Position numbers and translations under genes: made by a program. The notes below the pieces were generated by a model. The model was not told where the DNA came from. It did no database searches and saw only the letters and a list, made by a program, of their open reading frames with translations. Shown here piece by piece: positions 15,645-24,200 of a stretch of DNA of 35,672 nt. Source of the DNA: Alphaproteobacteria bacterium (GTDB taxonomy: Bacteria; Pseudomonadota; Alphaproteobacteria; Rhodobacterales; Rhodobacteraceae). The DNA lies in NCBI GenBank assembly GCA_030431485.1, contig JAUIIR010000043.1, forward strand, positions 1 through 35,672. The letters are read 5' to 3'. Position 1 is the stretch's first letter. Each line of letters opens with the position of its first letter.

Positions 15645-17057
15645 GTGCAACGCTATCCCCGCGATATGACTGGATATGGTGCCAACCCGCCCAAGGCCAA
15701 CTGGCCGAATGGCGCGAAGATCGCCGTGCAGATCGTGCTGAACTACGAAGAGGGCGGTGAGAACAACATCCTGCATGGGGATGCGGCATCTGAGGCATTC
15801 CTGTCTGAAATCACTGGTGCACAGCCCTGGCCGGGGATGCGGCATTGGAACATGGAGTCGATCTACGAATACGGATCGCGCGCCGGCTTTTGGCGTCTGC
15901 ACCGTATGATGAAGGATCTGCCGATTACCATTTACGGCGTCGCGACTGCTCTTGCCCGCGCGCCTGAGCAGGTCGCCGCGATGAAGGATGCCGGTTGGGA
16001 AATCGCGTCCCACGGCCTGAAGTGGGTCGAACACAAGGACATGCCCGAAGAGGAAGAACGTGCGCAGATCGTCGAGGCGATCCGCCTGCACACCGAAGTG
16101 GTGGGGGAGCCGCCAAAGGGTTGGTACACCGGGCGCTGTTCGAACAACACGATCCGGCTGGTCGCAGAGCAGGGCGGTTTCGATTATGTCGCCGACAGCT
16201 ATGCTGATGACCTGCCCTATTGGATGCGGTTCGGAGACATCGACCAGCTTATCACGCCTTACACGATGGACTGCAACGACATGCGTTTCGGCATTCAGGC
16301 GGGCTACACGAACGGTGACCAGTTCGAGAGCTATCTCAAGGACAGCTTTGACTATCTCTATGCCGAAGGGGTCGAGGGGTCGCCCAAGATGCTCTCCATC
16401 GGTCTGCATTGCCGTATCGTCGGTCGCCCCGGTCGCGCCGCCGCGCTGAAGCGTGCGCTGGATTACATGGCAGGGCACGAGGGCGTCTGGTTCGCCACCC
16501 GCCAGCAGATCGCGCAGCATTGGGCCCAGGAACACCCCGCGCCGACCGCGCAACGCCCGTCCGATATGACCCAAGAGGAGTTCGTCGCGACCTTTGGCGG
16601 CATCTTCGAACATTCCCCCTGGATCGCCGAACGCGCCTGTTCCTACGAATCCGGCCTCACCCATGACACCGCGCGTGGCGTGCACAGCCTGCTCTGTCGC
16701 GCCTTCCGCTGCGCGTCGGACGACGAGCGCCTTGGTGTTCTGAACGCCCACCCCGATTTGGCTGGCAAACTCGCCGCCGCAGGACGGCTGACCGCCGAGT
16801 CCACCGCCGAACAGGCGGGTGCAGGCCTCGACATGCTGACCGACGACGAACGCGCCATGTTCCAGAAACTGAACGCCGACTACGTCGCGCGCCATGGCTT
16901 CCCGTTCATCATCGCGGTCAAGGACAACACCAAGGCGTCTATCCTTGAGGCGTTCCACCGCCGCATTGGCAATGACCGTGACACCGAATTCGCCGAGGCC
17001 TGCCGTCAGGTTGAGCGCATCGCCGAATTGCGGCTGATCGAGAAGCTTGGCGCATGA
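15645..17057 (+). CDS. puuE-uraD: bifunctional allantoinase (PuuE type) / OHCU decarboxylase fusion
   Basis: A 470-aa fusion of two consecutive purine-pathway enzymes. Residues 1 to about 305 form a polysaccharide-deacetylase-fold allantoinase, which hydrolyses (S)-allantoin to allantoate. Typical motifs are QIVLNYEEGGE, the ASHGLKWV segment and GLHCRIVGRPGR. Residues from about 310 on form OHCU decarboxylase, which makes (S)-allantoin: FGGIFEHSPWIAERAC with the catalytic histidine, NAHPDLAGK, and FPFIIAVKDNTKASILEAF. OHCU is unstable and racemises, so fusing its decarboxylase to the next enzyme makes sense. Translation starts at GTG with AGGAGG nine bases upstream. The stop overlaps the allA start (ATGA). 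Confidence 0.94.
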   Translation: MQRYPRDMTGYGANPPKANWPNGAKIAVQIVLNYEEGGENNILHGDAASEAFLSEITGAQPWPGMRHWNMESIYEYGSRAGFWRLHRMMKDLPITIYGVATALARAPEQVAAMKDAGWEIASHGLKWVEHKDMPEEEERAQIVEAIRLHTEVVGEPPKGWYTGRCSNNTIRLVAEQGGFDYVADSYADDLPYWMRFGDIDQLITPYTMDCNDMRFGIQAGYTNGDQFESYLKDSFDYLYAEGVEGSPKMLSIGLHCRIVGRPGRAAALKRALDYMAGHEGVWFATRQQIAQHWAQEHPAPTAQRPSDMTQEEFVATFGGIFEHSPWIAERACSYESGLTHDTARGVHSLLCRAFRCASDDERLGVLNAHPDLAGKLAAAGRLTAESTAEQAGAGLDMLTDDERAMFQKLNADYVARHGFPFIIAVKDNTKASILEAFHRRIGNDRDTEFAEACRQVERIAELRLIEKLGA

Positions 17058-17545
17058 CAAGTCAGATCAAAACAGAGCCGCTGACGGCAGAGGCGTTTGC
17101 CCCGTTTGGAGACCTGCTCGATTGTGCGGGTGATCCGGACAAGATCATCAATCAAGGCCTGTGCGGCCGCTACCACGATCGCGCAACGCTCGACTTTTCG
17201 GATGGCCGCGCCGGGATCAGCCTTTTCAAAGCCGAGCTGCGCAGCCTGCCCTACACGCTCGACCTGCTGGAACGGCACCCGCTCGGCAGCCAGGCCTTTG
17301 TGCCCATGAGCCATGATCCGTTTCTGGTGATCGTTGCCCCGGACGACGATGGCAAGCCCGGCACAGCCCGCGCTTTCCTGACCGAGGCGGGACAGGCGAT
17401 CAACTTTCACCGGAACACGTGGCATGGGGTTCTCACCCCGCTGTCAGGCACTGGCCTCTTTGCCGTCATCGACCGGATCGGGGAAGGCGCAAATCTTGAA
17501 GAACATTGGCTCGACACTTCCTACACAGTGATCGACGGCAGCTAA
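17054..17545 (+). CDS. allA: ureidoglycolate lyase
   Basis: It splits (S)-ureidoglycolate into glyoxylate and urea, the last step of ureide breakdown and the point that feeds the bhc operon. The 163-aa length fits the AllA family of about 160-170 aa. Conserved blocks are visible: an N-terminal KTEPLTAEAFAPFGD, LERHPLGSQAFVPM in the cupin core, and INFHRNTWHGVLTPL with the histidines near the active site. It is coupled to puuE-uraD by a 4-nt ATGA overlap. With the ureidoglycine aminohydrolase at 4651 it leaves only allantoate amidohydrolase missing from the urate-to-glyoxylate route within the window. Confidence 0.93.
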   Translation: MTSQIKTEPLTAEAFAPFGDLLDCAGDPDKIINQGLCGRYHDRATLDFSDGRAGISLFKAELRSLPYTLDLLERHPLGSQAFVPMSHDPFLVIVAPDDDGKPGTARAFLTEAGQAINFHRNTWHGVLTPLSGTGLFAVIDRIGEGANLEEHWLDTSYTVIDGS

Positions 17546-17609
17546 CACACCGGCCGCCTGTGAGGAGAGGCGTCCGGCAAAAATCAATGGTTACGAGGGA
17601 GAAGGAACC

Positions 17610-19025
17610 ATGTCAGACGCATCCATCGGCACGCCGGAGCAGCTCCGCGACCCGAACTACACACCCCCCATCGCCAAGGCGGTGCCTTTGGGCATCCAAC
17701 ACGTTCTGGCCATGTTCGTGTCCAACGTCACCCCGGCGATCATCGTCTGCGGCGCGGCAGGCTTCGGCTTTGGCTCGAATAGCCCCGATTTCCCGCAGAT
17801 GATCTACATGATCCAGATGTCGATGTTCTTTGCGGGTATCGCCACGCTGTTCCAGACCATCGGCATCGGTCCGGTCGGCGCGCGGTTGCCCATCGTGCAG
17901 GGTACCAGCTTTGCCTTCATTCCGATCATGATCCCGCTGGTCGCGGGCAAAGGCGTCGACGCCATTGCGGTCCTGATGGGTGGCATCCTTGTGGGGGGCC
18001 TTTTCCACGCCTTCCTTGGCCTGTTCATTGGCAAACTGCGCTTTGCGCTGCCGCCGCTGGTCACGGGTCTGGTCGTCACCATGATCGGCCTCGCGCTGGT
18101 CAAAGTGGGCATCCAATACGCGGCAGGCGGCGTTCCCGCCATCGGAACCGAGGAATACGGCTCGCTCCTGAATTGGACGATGGCTGGCACTGTGATTATC
18201 GTCACGCTGGGCCTCAAGTTCTTTACCCGAGGCATGCTATCGGTCTCGGCGGTTCTGGTCGGTCTGCTGGTTGGTTATGTCGTGGCCTTTGCGCTTGGGC
18301 AGGTAAACCTTGGCAATGTGGGTCGTGCGGCTCCTTTCGCTCTTCCGAATCCGCTTCATTTCGGGTTGGAATTCTCTGTCGCCGCTATTGTCGGCTTCTG
18401 TGCGATGTCTTTCGTGTCAGCGGTGGAAACTGTCGGCGATGTGTCGGGTATCACCAAGGGTGGTGCGGGTCGTGAAGCGACGGACAAAGAAATCCAGGGC
18501 GCGACCTTTGCAGACGGTCTGGGCACCGCAGTGTCGGGTCTTTTTGGCGCGTTGCCTAACACGTCCTTCAGTCAGAACGTCGGACTCATCGCCATGACCG
18601 GTGTGATGAGCCGGGGTGTTGTCACCATTGGTGCGTTGTTCCTGATCCTGTGTGGTCTCGTGCCAAAGGTTGGTGCTGTGATCTCTTCGGTGCCAATCGA
18701 AGTGCTGGGTGGCGGTGTGATCGTCATGTTCGGCATGGTTGTGGCTGCCGGTATTTCGATGTTGTCTGACGTCAACTGGAACCGCCGCAACATGGTGATT
18801 TTTGCGATTGCGCTGTCGCTGGGTCTGGGGCTGCAGCTTGAACCAGGGGCGCTTCAGTACTTGCCGCAAACAATCAAAGTGCTGGCGACCTCGGGCATCC
18901 TGCCCGCCGCTGTGATCGCCATTGTGCTGAACCTCGTCTTGCCAGAGGAACTGTCGGACGAGTCCACAGAGGAGGTGTCTGGCGGGATGGCCGGACATGG
19001 CGCTGGCTCGCTTGCCAAAGATTGA
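17610..19025 (+). CDS. NCS2-family purine (urate/xanthine) permease
   Basis: A 471-aa nucleobase:cation symporter-2 (NAT/NCS2) with about 12-14 hydrophobic segments. The N-terminal LGIQHVLAMFVSNVTPAIIV is characteristic, and the NAT signature QNVGLIAMTG follows SFS in the second half. The Q-N-x-G form with no bulky replacement fits purine (xanthine/urate) instead of uracil transport. Its position after allA suggests import of urate or xanthine as feedstock for PuuD. The ribosome site GGAGAAGGAA precedes the ATG 64 bp after allA, and a strong terminator follows. Urate versus xanthine specificity cannot be decided here. Confidence 0.9.
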   Translation: MSDASIGTPEQLRDPNYTPPIAKAVPLGIQHVLAMFVSNVTPAIIVCGAAGFGFGSNSPDFPQMIYMIQMSMFFAGIATLFQTIGIGPVGARLPIVQGTSFAFIPIMIPLVAGKGVDAIAVLMGGILVGGLFHAFLGLFIGKLRFALPPLVTGLVVTMIGLALVKVGIQYAAGGVPAIGTEEYGSLLNWTMAGTVIIVTLGLKFFTRGMLSVSAVLVGLLVGYVVAFALGQVNLGNVGRAAPFALPNPLHFGLEFSVAAIVGFCAMSFVSAVETVGDVSGITKGGAGREATDKEIQGATFADGLGTAVSGLFGALPNTSFSQNVGLIAMTGVMSRGVVTIGALFLILCGLVPKVGAVISSVPIEVLGGGVIVMFGMVVAAGISMLSDVNWNRRNMVIFAIALSLGLGLQLEPGALQYLPQTIKVLATSGILPAAVIAIVLNLVLPEELSDESTEEVSGGMAGHGAGSLAKD

Positions 19026-19043
19026 GGATCAACTTTTTGCAAA

Positions 19044-19079
19044 GAAAACAGCCCCCGATGTCTGTCGGGGGCTGTTTTC
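19044..19079. terminator. strong bidirectional terminator after the NCS2 permease
   Basis: The perfect 15-bp stem GAAAACAGCCCCCGA / TCGGGGGCTGTTTTC has a 6-nt loop. The plus strand runs on as GTTTTCT and the minus strand as TTTGCAAAAAG. It separates the convergent ureide and TRAP operons. Confidence 0.92.
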
Positions 19080-19088
19080 GTTTTCTGG

Positions 19089-19114
19089 CCTGAGTCTTTT
19101 TGAAAAATCTCAGG
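19089..19114 (-). terminator. second hairpin, 3' end of the TRAP operon
   Basis: CCTGAG (19089-19094) pairs with CTCAGG (19109-19114), and TTTTT/AAAAA extend the stem inward past a small bulge. It lies 25 bp past the alcohol dehydrogenase stop and before the larger hairpin, giving the minus-strand operon two tandem stem-loops. Confidence 0.45.
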
Positions 19115-19139
19115 TAAATCTTACTAGAATTGTGGTGCT

Positions 19140-20285
19140 CTAGAGGACGGATTCGAAGAGCGCGCGGGTATTGGCCTCCGTCATCTTGACCGGGTTGCCG
19201 CCAGTGGACGGGTCATTGAGCGCGTCGCGGATCAGGATGTCGAGGTCCGGGTCCTCCACGCCCAGATCGGTGAGCGTTTTCGGGATCGCGAAACCCGCGT
19301 TGAATTGATCGACAAAGGCGCAAAAGCCGTCGAACCCGCCGTCAATACCCAGATACCCCGCCGCGCGGTCAAAGCGGTCGCGGATGGCGTCGGCGTTGAA
19401 CTTGAGAACGGTGGGCATGAAGACCGCGTTTGTGGTGCCGTGATGCGTGTGGTGATGCGCCCCGATGGGGTGCGACAGCGCATGGATCGCGCCGAGGCCT
19501 TTCTGGAAGGCGGTGGCACCCATGGCGGCGGCGCTCATCATGTTGGCGCGGGCTTCGATGTCTGTCCCGTCTGCATAGGCGCGGGGCAGGTTGTCGACGA
19601 CAAGGCGAATACCTTCCAGAGCGATGCCCTGGCTCATCGGGTGGTAATGCGGGCTGGAATAGGCCTCAACACAGTGGGCGAAGGCATCAAGCCCGGTGCC
19701 TGCTGTGATGAATTTGGGCATGCCCACGGTCAGCTCAGGGTCACAGATCACCACGGCGGGGAGCATCTTGGGGTGGAAGATGATCTTCTTCTCGTGGCTC
19801 TCCGAATTGGTGATGACGCTGGCGCGGCCAACTTCGGACCCGGTGCCTGCGGTTGTCGGCACAGCGACAATGGGGTGGATGCCGGCGGGATCGGCGCGGG
19901 TCCACCAATCGCCAATGTCCTCAAAGTCCCAGAGCGGGCGGGATTGACCTGCCATGAAGGCCAGCGTTTTGGCAAGGTCGAGACCGGAGCCGCCGCCAAA
20001 GGCGATGACGCCGTCAAAACCGCCCTCGCGGTAGACCTTGAGACCTTCTTCAACATTCTTTTCGTTCGGGTTGGGATCGACATCCGAGAACATCGCGCGG
20101 CCCAGCCCCGCCTGTTCGACAAGGTTCAGGGTTTTGGTGGTGATCTCCATATCCGCGAGGCCCCGGTCGGTGACGAGGAGCGGTTTGGAGATGCCAGCGG
20201 CCAGGCACGCCTCGGCGATTTCCGAGATGCGGCCTGCGCCGAAGCGGATGGTGGTGGGGTAGGACCAGTTTCCAGTCAGCGACAT
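19140..20285 (-). CDS. iron-containing alcohol dehydrogenase
   Basis: A 381-aa group III (Fe-ADH) dehydrogenase that interconverts an alcohol and an aldehyde with NAD(P). The nucleotide-binding GGGSGLDLAK is at about residues 97-106. The metal ligands lie in TGLDAFAHCVEAY (Asp and His) and in the histidine-rich HALSHPIGAHHHTHHG. Last gene of a seven-gene minus-strand operon, only 4 bp after the aldehyde dehydrogenase gene. Paired with that enzyme it suggests stepwise oxidation of an alcohol to an acid, here possibly on a gamma-glutamylated amino-alcohol. The substrate is inferred from context only. Confidence 0.9.
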   Translation of the reverse strand: MSLTGNWSYPTTIRFGAGRISEIAEACLAAGISKPLLVTDRGLADMEITTKTLNLVEQAGLGRAMFSDVDPNPNEKNVEEGLKVYREGGFDGVIAFGGGSGLDLAKTLAFMAGQSRPLWDFEDIGDWWTRADPAGIHPIVAVPTTAGTGSEVGRASVITNSESHEKKIIFHPKMLPAVVICDPELTVGMPKFITAGTGLDAFAHCVEAYSSPHYHPMSQGIALEGIRLVVDNLPRAYADGTDIEARANMMSAAAMGATAFQKGLGAIHALSHPIGAHHHTHHGTTNAVFMPTVLKFNADAIRDRFDRAAGYLGIDGGFDGFCAFVDQFNAGFAIPKTLTDLGVEDPDLDILIRDALNDPSTGGNPVKMTEANTRALFESVL

Positions 20286-20289
20286 GGGT

Positions 20290-21666
20290 TTAAGCTTTCT
20301 TGAGGTGGTATGATTTGGGACGTGTCAGGGCCTGATACGCCAGTTTCGACAGACCTTGCCCGCGTCCGGTGTCCTTGCAACCGGTCCAACAGAGCGCGGG
20401 GTCAAGATAGTCGCAGCGATTGAGGAAGACGGTGCCTGTCTCAATCCGGTCGCCGATGGCTTCAGCAGTGGCGGTGTCGGCGGACCAGATGGAGGCAGTG
20501 AGGCCGAACTGGCTGTCATTCATCAGCGCGATGGCTTCTTCGTCATCCTTGACTGGCATGATGCCAACGACAGGGCCGAAGCTTTCGTCGCGCATGACGC
20601 GCATCTTGTGGGTGACGTTGGTCAGGATCTGCGGGGTCAGGTAGGCGCCGCCATCGTCCGCGGGCATGGTGTCGATATGCGCTTTGGCGCCATCGGCCAG
20701 CGCCTCTTCAATCTGGGCGCGGACTTCCTTGGCGAAGAGGACATTGGCCATCGGGCCCATTGTCGTGTCCGGATCCAGCGGGTTGCCGAGTTTCTGCGCA
20801 TTGACCCACGCGACAGCCTTTTCGACGAATTGGTCAAAGAGGCTTTCGTGCACATAGATGCGTTCGATGCCGCAGCAGCACTGGCCCGCGTTGAACATCG
20901 CGCCATCGAGCAGGGTGTCGACCGCCGCGTCAAGATTGGCGTCGGCGCGAACATAGCCGGGGTCTTTGCCGCCCAATTCAGTTGAAACTGGGATGAAGGT
21001 GCCTGCAGCAGCGCGTTCGATGGCCTGACCACCGCCGACCGATCCGGTGAAGTTTACAAAGTCCACAGCGCGTTCAGACAGAAGCGCAGAGGTGGTGTCG
21101 TGGTCGAGGACGAGGTTCTGGAACACATCCTCGGGCACACCTGCTGCGTGGAAGGCTTCGGCCAGATGGTCACCCACGGCCAGCGTCTGGCCTGCGTGCT
21201 TCAGGATCACCGTGTTGCCCGCGATGAGGGCGGGAGCGACGGTGTTGATCGCGGTCATGTAGGGGTAGTTCCACGGCGCGATGACCAGAACGGTGCCCCA
21301 GGGGCTGCGCTTGATCAGGCGGCGGAACGCGTCGCTGTCTTCGATCTGCATGGGCGCAAGCGACTCTTCGGCGACATCGGCCATATAAGTCAGGCGTTCG
21401 TTGAATCCGCCATATTCGCCGCCATAGCAGACAGGACGGCCCATCTGGTGCGCCAGTTCGGTCGCCATGCGGTCGGTTTGCTGGCCGATAATTTCACCCG
21501 CTTTGCGAACGAGAGCGATGCGCTCGGATACGGGGCGCGCCGCCCAGTCGGCTTGGGCGGCCTTGGCGCGTTTCGCTGCGGCAAAAGCGGCGTCACGGGT
21601 CAGCACTTCGCGCGTGAGATATACCGATCCGTCAATCGGGGAGATCAGGTCTACGGTCTTGGTCAT
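20290..21666 (-). CDS. aldehyde dehydrogenase
   Basis: A 458-aa NAD(P)-dependent aldehyde dehydrogenase. Landmarks are PWNYP (131-135), the NAD-binding FTGSVGGG near 206-213, the general base E230 in ELGGKDP and the catalytic C264 in the unusual triple-cysteine stretch GQCCCG (261-266). It is slightly shorter than the usual 480-500 aa. It is 3 bp downstream of the glutamine-synthetase-like gene and 4 bp upstream of the alcohol dehydrogenase gene, so the three are a tight unit. Related enzymes with a neighbouring gamma-glutamyl ligase oxidise gamma-glutamyl-aminoaldehydes (PuuC logic); that role is inferred. Confidence 0.9.
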   Translation of the reverse strand: MTKTVDLISPIDGSVYLTREVLTRDAAFAAAKRAKAAQADWAARPVSERIALVRKAGEIIGQQTDRMATELAHQMGRPVCYGGEYGGFNERLTYMADVAEESLAPMQIEDSDAFRRLIKRSPWGTVLVIAPWNYPYMTAINTVAPALIAGNTVILKHAGQTLAVGDHLAEAFHAAGVPEDVFQNLVLDHDTTSALLSERAVDFVNFTGSVGGGQAIERAAAGTFIPVSTELGGKDPGYVRADANLDAAVDTLLDGAMFNAGQCCCGIERIYVHESLFDQFVEKAVAWVNAQKLGNPLDPDTTMGPMANVLFAKEVRAQIEEALADGAKAHIDTMPADDGGAYLTPQILTNVTHKMRVMRDESFGPVVGIMPVKDDEEAIALMNDSQFGLTASIWSADTATAEAIGDRIETGTVFLNRCDYLDPALCWTGCKDTGRGQGLSKLAYQALTRPKSYHLKKA

Positions 21667-21669
21667 GTC

Positions 21670-23031
21670 TTAGGCTCTTTCAAATCCGCGCTGGAGTTCC
21701 CAGTCGGTGACTACGGCGTCAAAGGTTTCCTGCTCAACCTCGGCGGCACGGGTGTAGTGGTCGATCACATCATCGCCCATCGCTTTGCGGAGCATGTCGG
21801 AATTGCGCAGGGTTTCGGTTGCGGCGCGCAGGGTTCCGGGGATTTCAGGAATGTCTGTCATATTGTAGACATCGCCCGACACAGGCTCTTCCAACGACAG
21901 CTTCTCCTCCATCCCGGCGATCCCTGCAGCAAGTTGCGCAGCACAGGCGAGATAGGGATTGATGTCGCTTCCTGGGATGCGGCATTCGATCCTAACGCCT
22001 TTGGTGCCATCGCCGACAAGACGGTAGCCTGCGGTGCGGTTGTCCACCGACCATGCGATCTTGGTGGGGGCGAAGGTGCCCGGCAGGAAACGCTTGTAGC
22101 TATTGATATAGGGCGCAAGGAAGACGGTCATGTCGGCCGCGTATTTGATCAGGCCCGCGACGTAGGACTTCATCGTGTCCGACATGGTCAGTTTGGCGTC
22201 CGCGTCGTGGAACACGTTGGTGTCGCTTTTGAACAGAGACTGATGAACGTGTGCGGCACTGCCAACCTTGTCGGCGCGCCACTTGGGCAGGAAGCTGGCC
22301 GCGTGGCCGTTCATCTGCGCGATTTCCTTGACTGCGTGTTTTGCGATCGTGTGGTTGTCGGCACAGGCGAGCGCATCGGCGTAACGGATGTTCAGCTCTT
22401 CCTGACCGGTTTCAGCCTCGCCCTTGGAGTTTTCGACCGGTACACCGGCCGCCACCAGATGGTTGCGGATGGGACGCATCACGTGTTCTTCGCGGGTGGT
22501 CTGAAGGATGTTGTAATCCTCGTTATAGCCGCTGATCGGTGTCAGGTTGCGGTAGCCAGATTTGCGGATTTCGTCGTAGCTGAGTTCGAAAAGGAAGAAC
22601 TCCAGCTCGGTCGCCATCATTGGCGTTAGGCCCATCGCATCAAGGCGCGCGACTTGCTTCTTGAGCATCTGGCGCGGCGAATGGGGCACTGGTTCATGGG
22701 TGTGGTGGTCGATCAGATCACAGAGCACCATTGCCGTGCCCTCAAGCCAAGGCATCGGGCGCAGCGTCGCCATGTCCGGCTTCATCACATAGTCGCCGTA
22801 GCCTGCTTCCCAGCTGGTCGATTTGTAACCATCAGGGGTGGCCATTTCGAGATCGGTGGCCAGAAGGTAATTGCAGCAATGGGTTTCTTTCCATGCGGAT
22901 TCTAGGAAATTCGAGACGTGGAAGCGTTTGCCCATCAAGCGGCCCTGCATGTCGACCATGCAGACGAGAACGGTGTCGATTGCGCCGGTTTCGGCGGCGT
23001 TGCTCAAAGCATCCAGGGTCATGTGGGCCAT
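21670..23031 (-). CDS. glutamine synthetase-family ligase, probable gamma-glutamyl-amine synthetase
   Basis: A 453-aa glutamine synthetase-fold ATP ligase. The catalytic domain keeps the metal and ATP motifs: ATELEFFLFE, GQEELNIRYADAL, AAHVHQSL, NRTAGYRL and the RIECRIPGSDINPYLA arginine region. The adenylylation-loop tyrosine region of GlnA is not evident. Length and N-terminal type match the GlnA3/GlnA4/PuuA-like group, which ligate glutamate to amines. Position next to alcohol and aldehyde dehydrogenases and a TRAP transporter favours amine activation over ammonia assimilation. The start could be ATG 23031 or 23022 (MTLDAL). The amine is unknown. Confidence 0.85.
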   Translation of the reverse strand: MAHMTLDALSNAAETGAIDTVLVCMVDMQGRLMGKRFHVSNFLESAWKETHCCNYLLATDLEMATPDGYKSTSWEAGYGDYVMKPDMATLRPMPWLEGTAMVLCDLIDHHTHEPVPHSPRQMLKKQVARLDAMGLTPMMATELEFFLFELSYDEIRKSGYRNLTPISGYNEDYNILQTTREEHVMRPIRNHLVAAGVPVENSKGEAETGQEELNIRYADALACADNHTIAKHAVKEIAQMNGHAASFLPKWRADKVGSAAHVHQSLFKSDTNVFHDADAKLTMSDTMKSYVAGLIKYAADMTVFLAPYINSYKRFLPGTFAPTKIAWSVDNRTAGYRLVGDGTKGVRIECRIPGSDINPYLACAAQLAAGIAGMEEKLSLEEPVSGDVYNMTDIPEIPGTLRAATETLRNSDMLRKAMGDDVIDHYTRAAEVEQETFDAVVTDWELQRGFERA

Positions 23032-23055
23032 AGTTTCGTCCTTTCGATCACAGTC

Positions 23056-23084
23056 AAAGCGACCCCCGGACAGGGGATCGCTTT
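23056..23084 (-). promoter_or_regulatory. intercistronic hairpin after dctP
   Basis: AAAGCGA-c-CCCC / GGGG-a-TCGCTTT forms an 11-bp stem with one mismatch, in the 72-bp gap between the binding-protein gene and the ligase gene. Such hairpins often protect the upstream message, so the abundant binding protein can outproduce the enzymes. Partial termination is also possible. Confidence 0.5.
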
Positions 23085-23103
23085 TCGTTGGAATGTGCTT
23101 CGG

Positions 23104-24141
23104 TTATTCGAAGTTGTACGGCGCGCCAGCCTGGTTGATGACGCTGTTGTACTCGCGGAAGATGCTGATGATCTTCTGCTGGATTTCGCCTTCTTCGGCA
23201 ACTTCGTTCCAGAACTCCTTGGCGGCGTTCTCGACCTCGGCCCATTCGCTTGGTGGAACCTGGCGGAGTTGCAGCTTGTCGCCATTGGCGCGCAGCGCGG
23301 CTTCGCCGCCCCAGTACCACTGGTTGCGATAGGTGTGACCCGCTTCAGTCGCGGCCATCACAACGGATTTGAGGTGATCCGGCAGGTCGGCCCAGCGTTG
23401 CTGGTTGACGAACCATGATCCGATCCACGCACCCGAGATGTTGTTGGTGAGGAAGTAGTCGGTCACGTCTGCCCAGCCGACTGTGTAGTCTTCGGTGATG
23501 CCGGACCACGCCATGCCGTCCAGTTCGCCGGTCTGAACCGCGACTTCGGCGTCTTCGTAAGGGATCGACACAGGGACGACGCCGAACTTGGACAGGAAGC
23601 GACCGGCGGTCGGGAAGGTGTAGAGGCGTAGGCCGTCAAGGTCAGCGACCGAGGTGATTTCCTTGGTGGTGTTGAAGTTGCACGGGTCCTGCCCGGCGGC
23701 TGAAATCCACTGCACGCCGACCTTGGCGTATTCCTCTTGCCAGATTTCCTTGAGGCCGTACTGGTTGAACAGCACAGGCACGTCGAGGATGTGTTTGGTT
23801 GCGAACGGGAAGTAACCACCGAACTGGCGCAGCGGGGTCGGGGACGCCATGGAGTCGTCATCCGAGTGCACGCCATCGATGGTGCCACGCTGAAGCGCCT
23901 GGAACAGCTCGCCCGTGGGGACGATCTGGTCTGCGTAGAACAGTTCAACAGTGAGTTCGCCGTTGGAGTTGTTGTTGATGTAGTCGATGACCGGTTTGGT
24001 CACATGCTCGCCCAGAGCGGCGCCGGCATAGGTCTGGAAGCGCCATGTGATGCCCGATTGGGCTTTGACGACCGCTGGAGCGGCCAGGCTTGCGGCGGCA
24101 CCGATTCCGGCGGTTTTTAGAAACTTACGTCTGGTGGTCAT
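23104..24141 (-). CDS. TRAP transporter solute-binding protein (DctP family)
   Basis: A 345-aa periplasmic ligand-binding subunit. The N-terminus MTTRRKFLKTAGIGAAA is a twin-arginine (Tat) signal, ending near AAPAVVKAQ at about residue 28. DctP-family features follow: TWRFQTYAGAALGEHV, the conserved DLDGLRLYTFPTAGRFL region around the ligand arginine, and DGMAWSGITEDYT. TRAP binding proteins usually grip a carboxylate through an arginine, so the ligand probably bears an acidic group or is a zwitterion. Many Tat-exported members with this GWADVTDYFLTNN layout remain without an assigned ligand. It follows dctM in the operon by 59 bp. Confidence 0.92.
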   Translation of the reverse strand: MTTRRKFLKTAGIGAAASLAAPAVVKAQSGITWRFQTYAGAALGEHVTKPVIDYINNNSNGELTVELFYADQIVPTGELFQALQRGTIDGVHSDDDSMASPTPLRQFGGYFPFATKHILDVPVLFNQYGLKEIWQEEYAKVGVQWISAAGQDPCNFNTTKEITSVADLDGLRLYTFPTAGRFLSKFGVVPVSIPYEDAEVAVQTGELDGMAWSGITEDYTVGWADVTDYFLTNNISGAWIGSWFVNQQRWADLPDHLKSVVMAATEAGHTYRNQWYWGGEAALRANGDKLQLRQVPPSEWAEVENAAKEFWNEVAEEGEIQQKIISIFREYNSVINQAGAPYNFE

Positions 24142-24200
24142 ATTATGTCCTCTCAGTTGGTTTGGGGTTCTGCGCTCCGTTCACGGAGTCTTGGTTGTGG

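Noticed and set aside
15402..17060. 552-codon open frame on the minus strand
   Set aside because: It is antisense to the well-supported puuE-uraD fusion and uraH, and its translation has no recognisable domain. Long antisense frames are expected in GC-rich coding DNA.
21100..22629. 509-codon open frame on the plus strand
   Set aside because: It is antisense to the aldehyde dehydrogenase and glutamine-synthetase-like genes, both with intact catalytic motifs. The shadow translation shows no family features.
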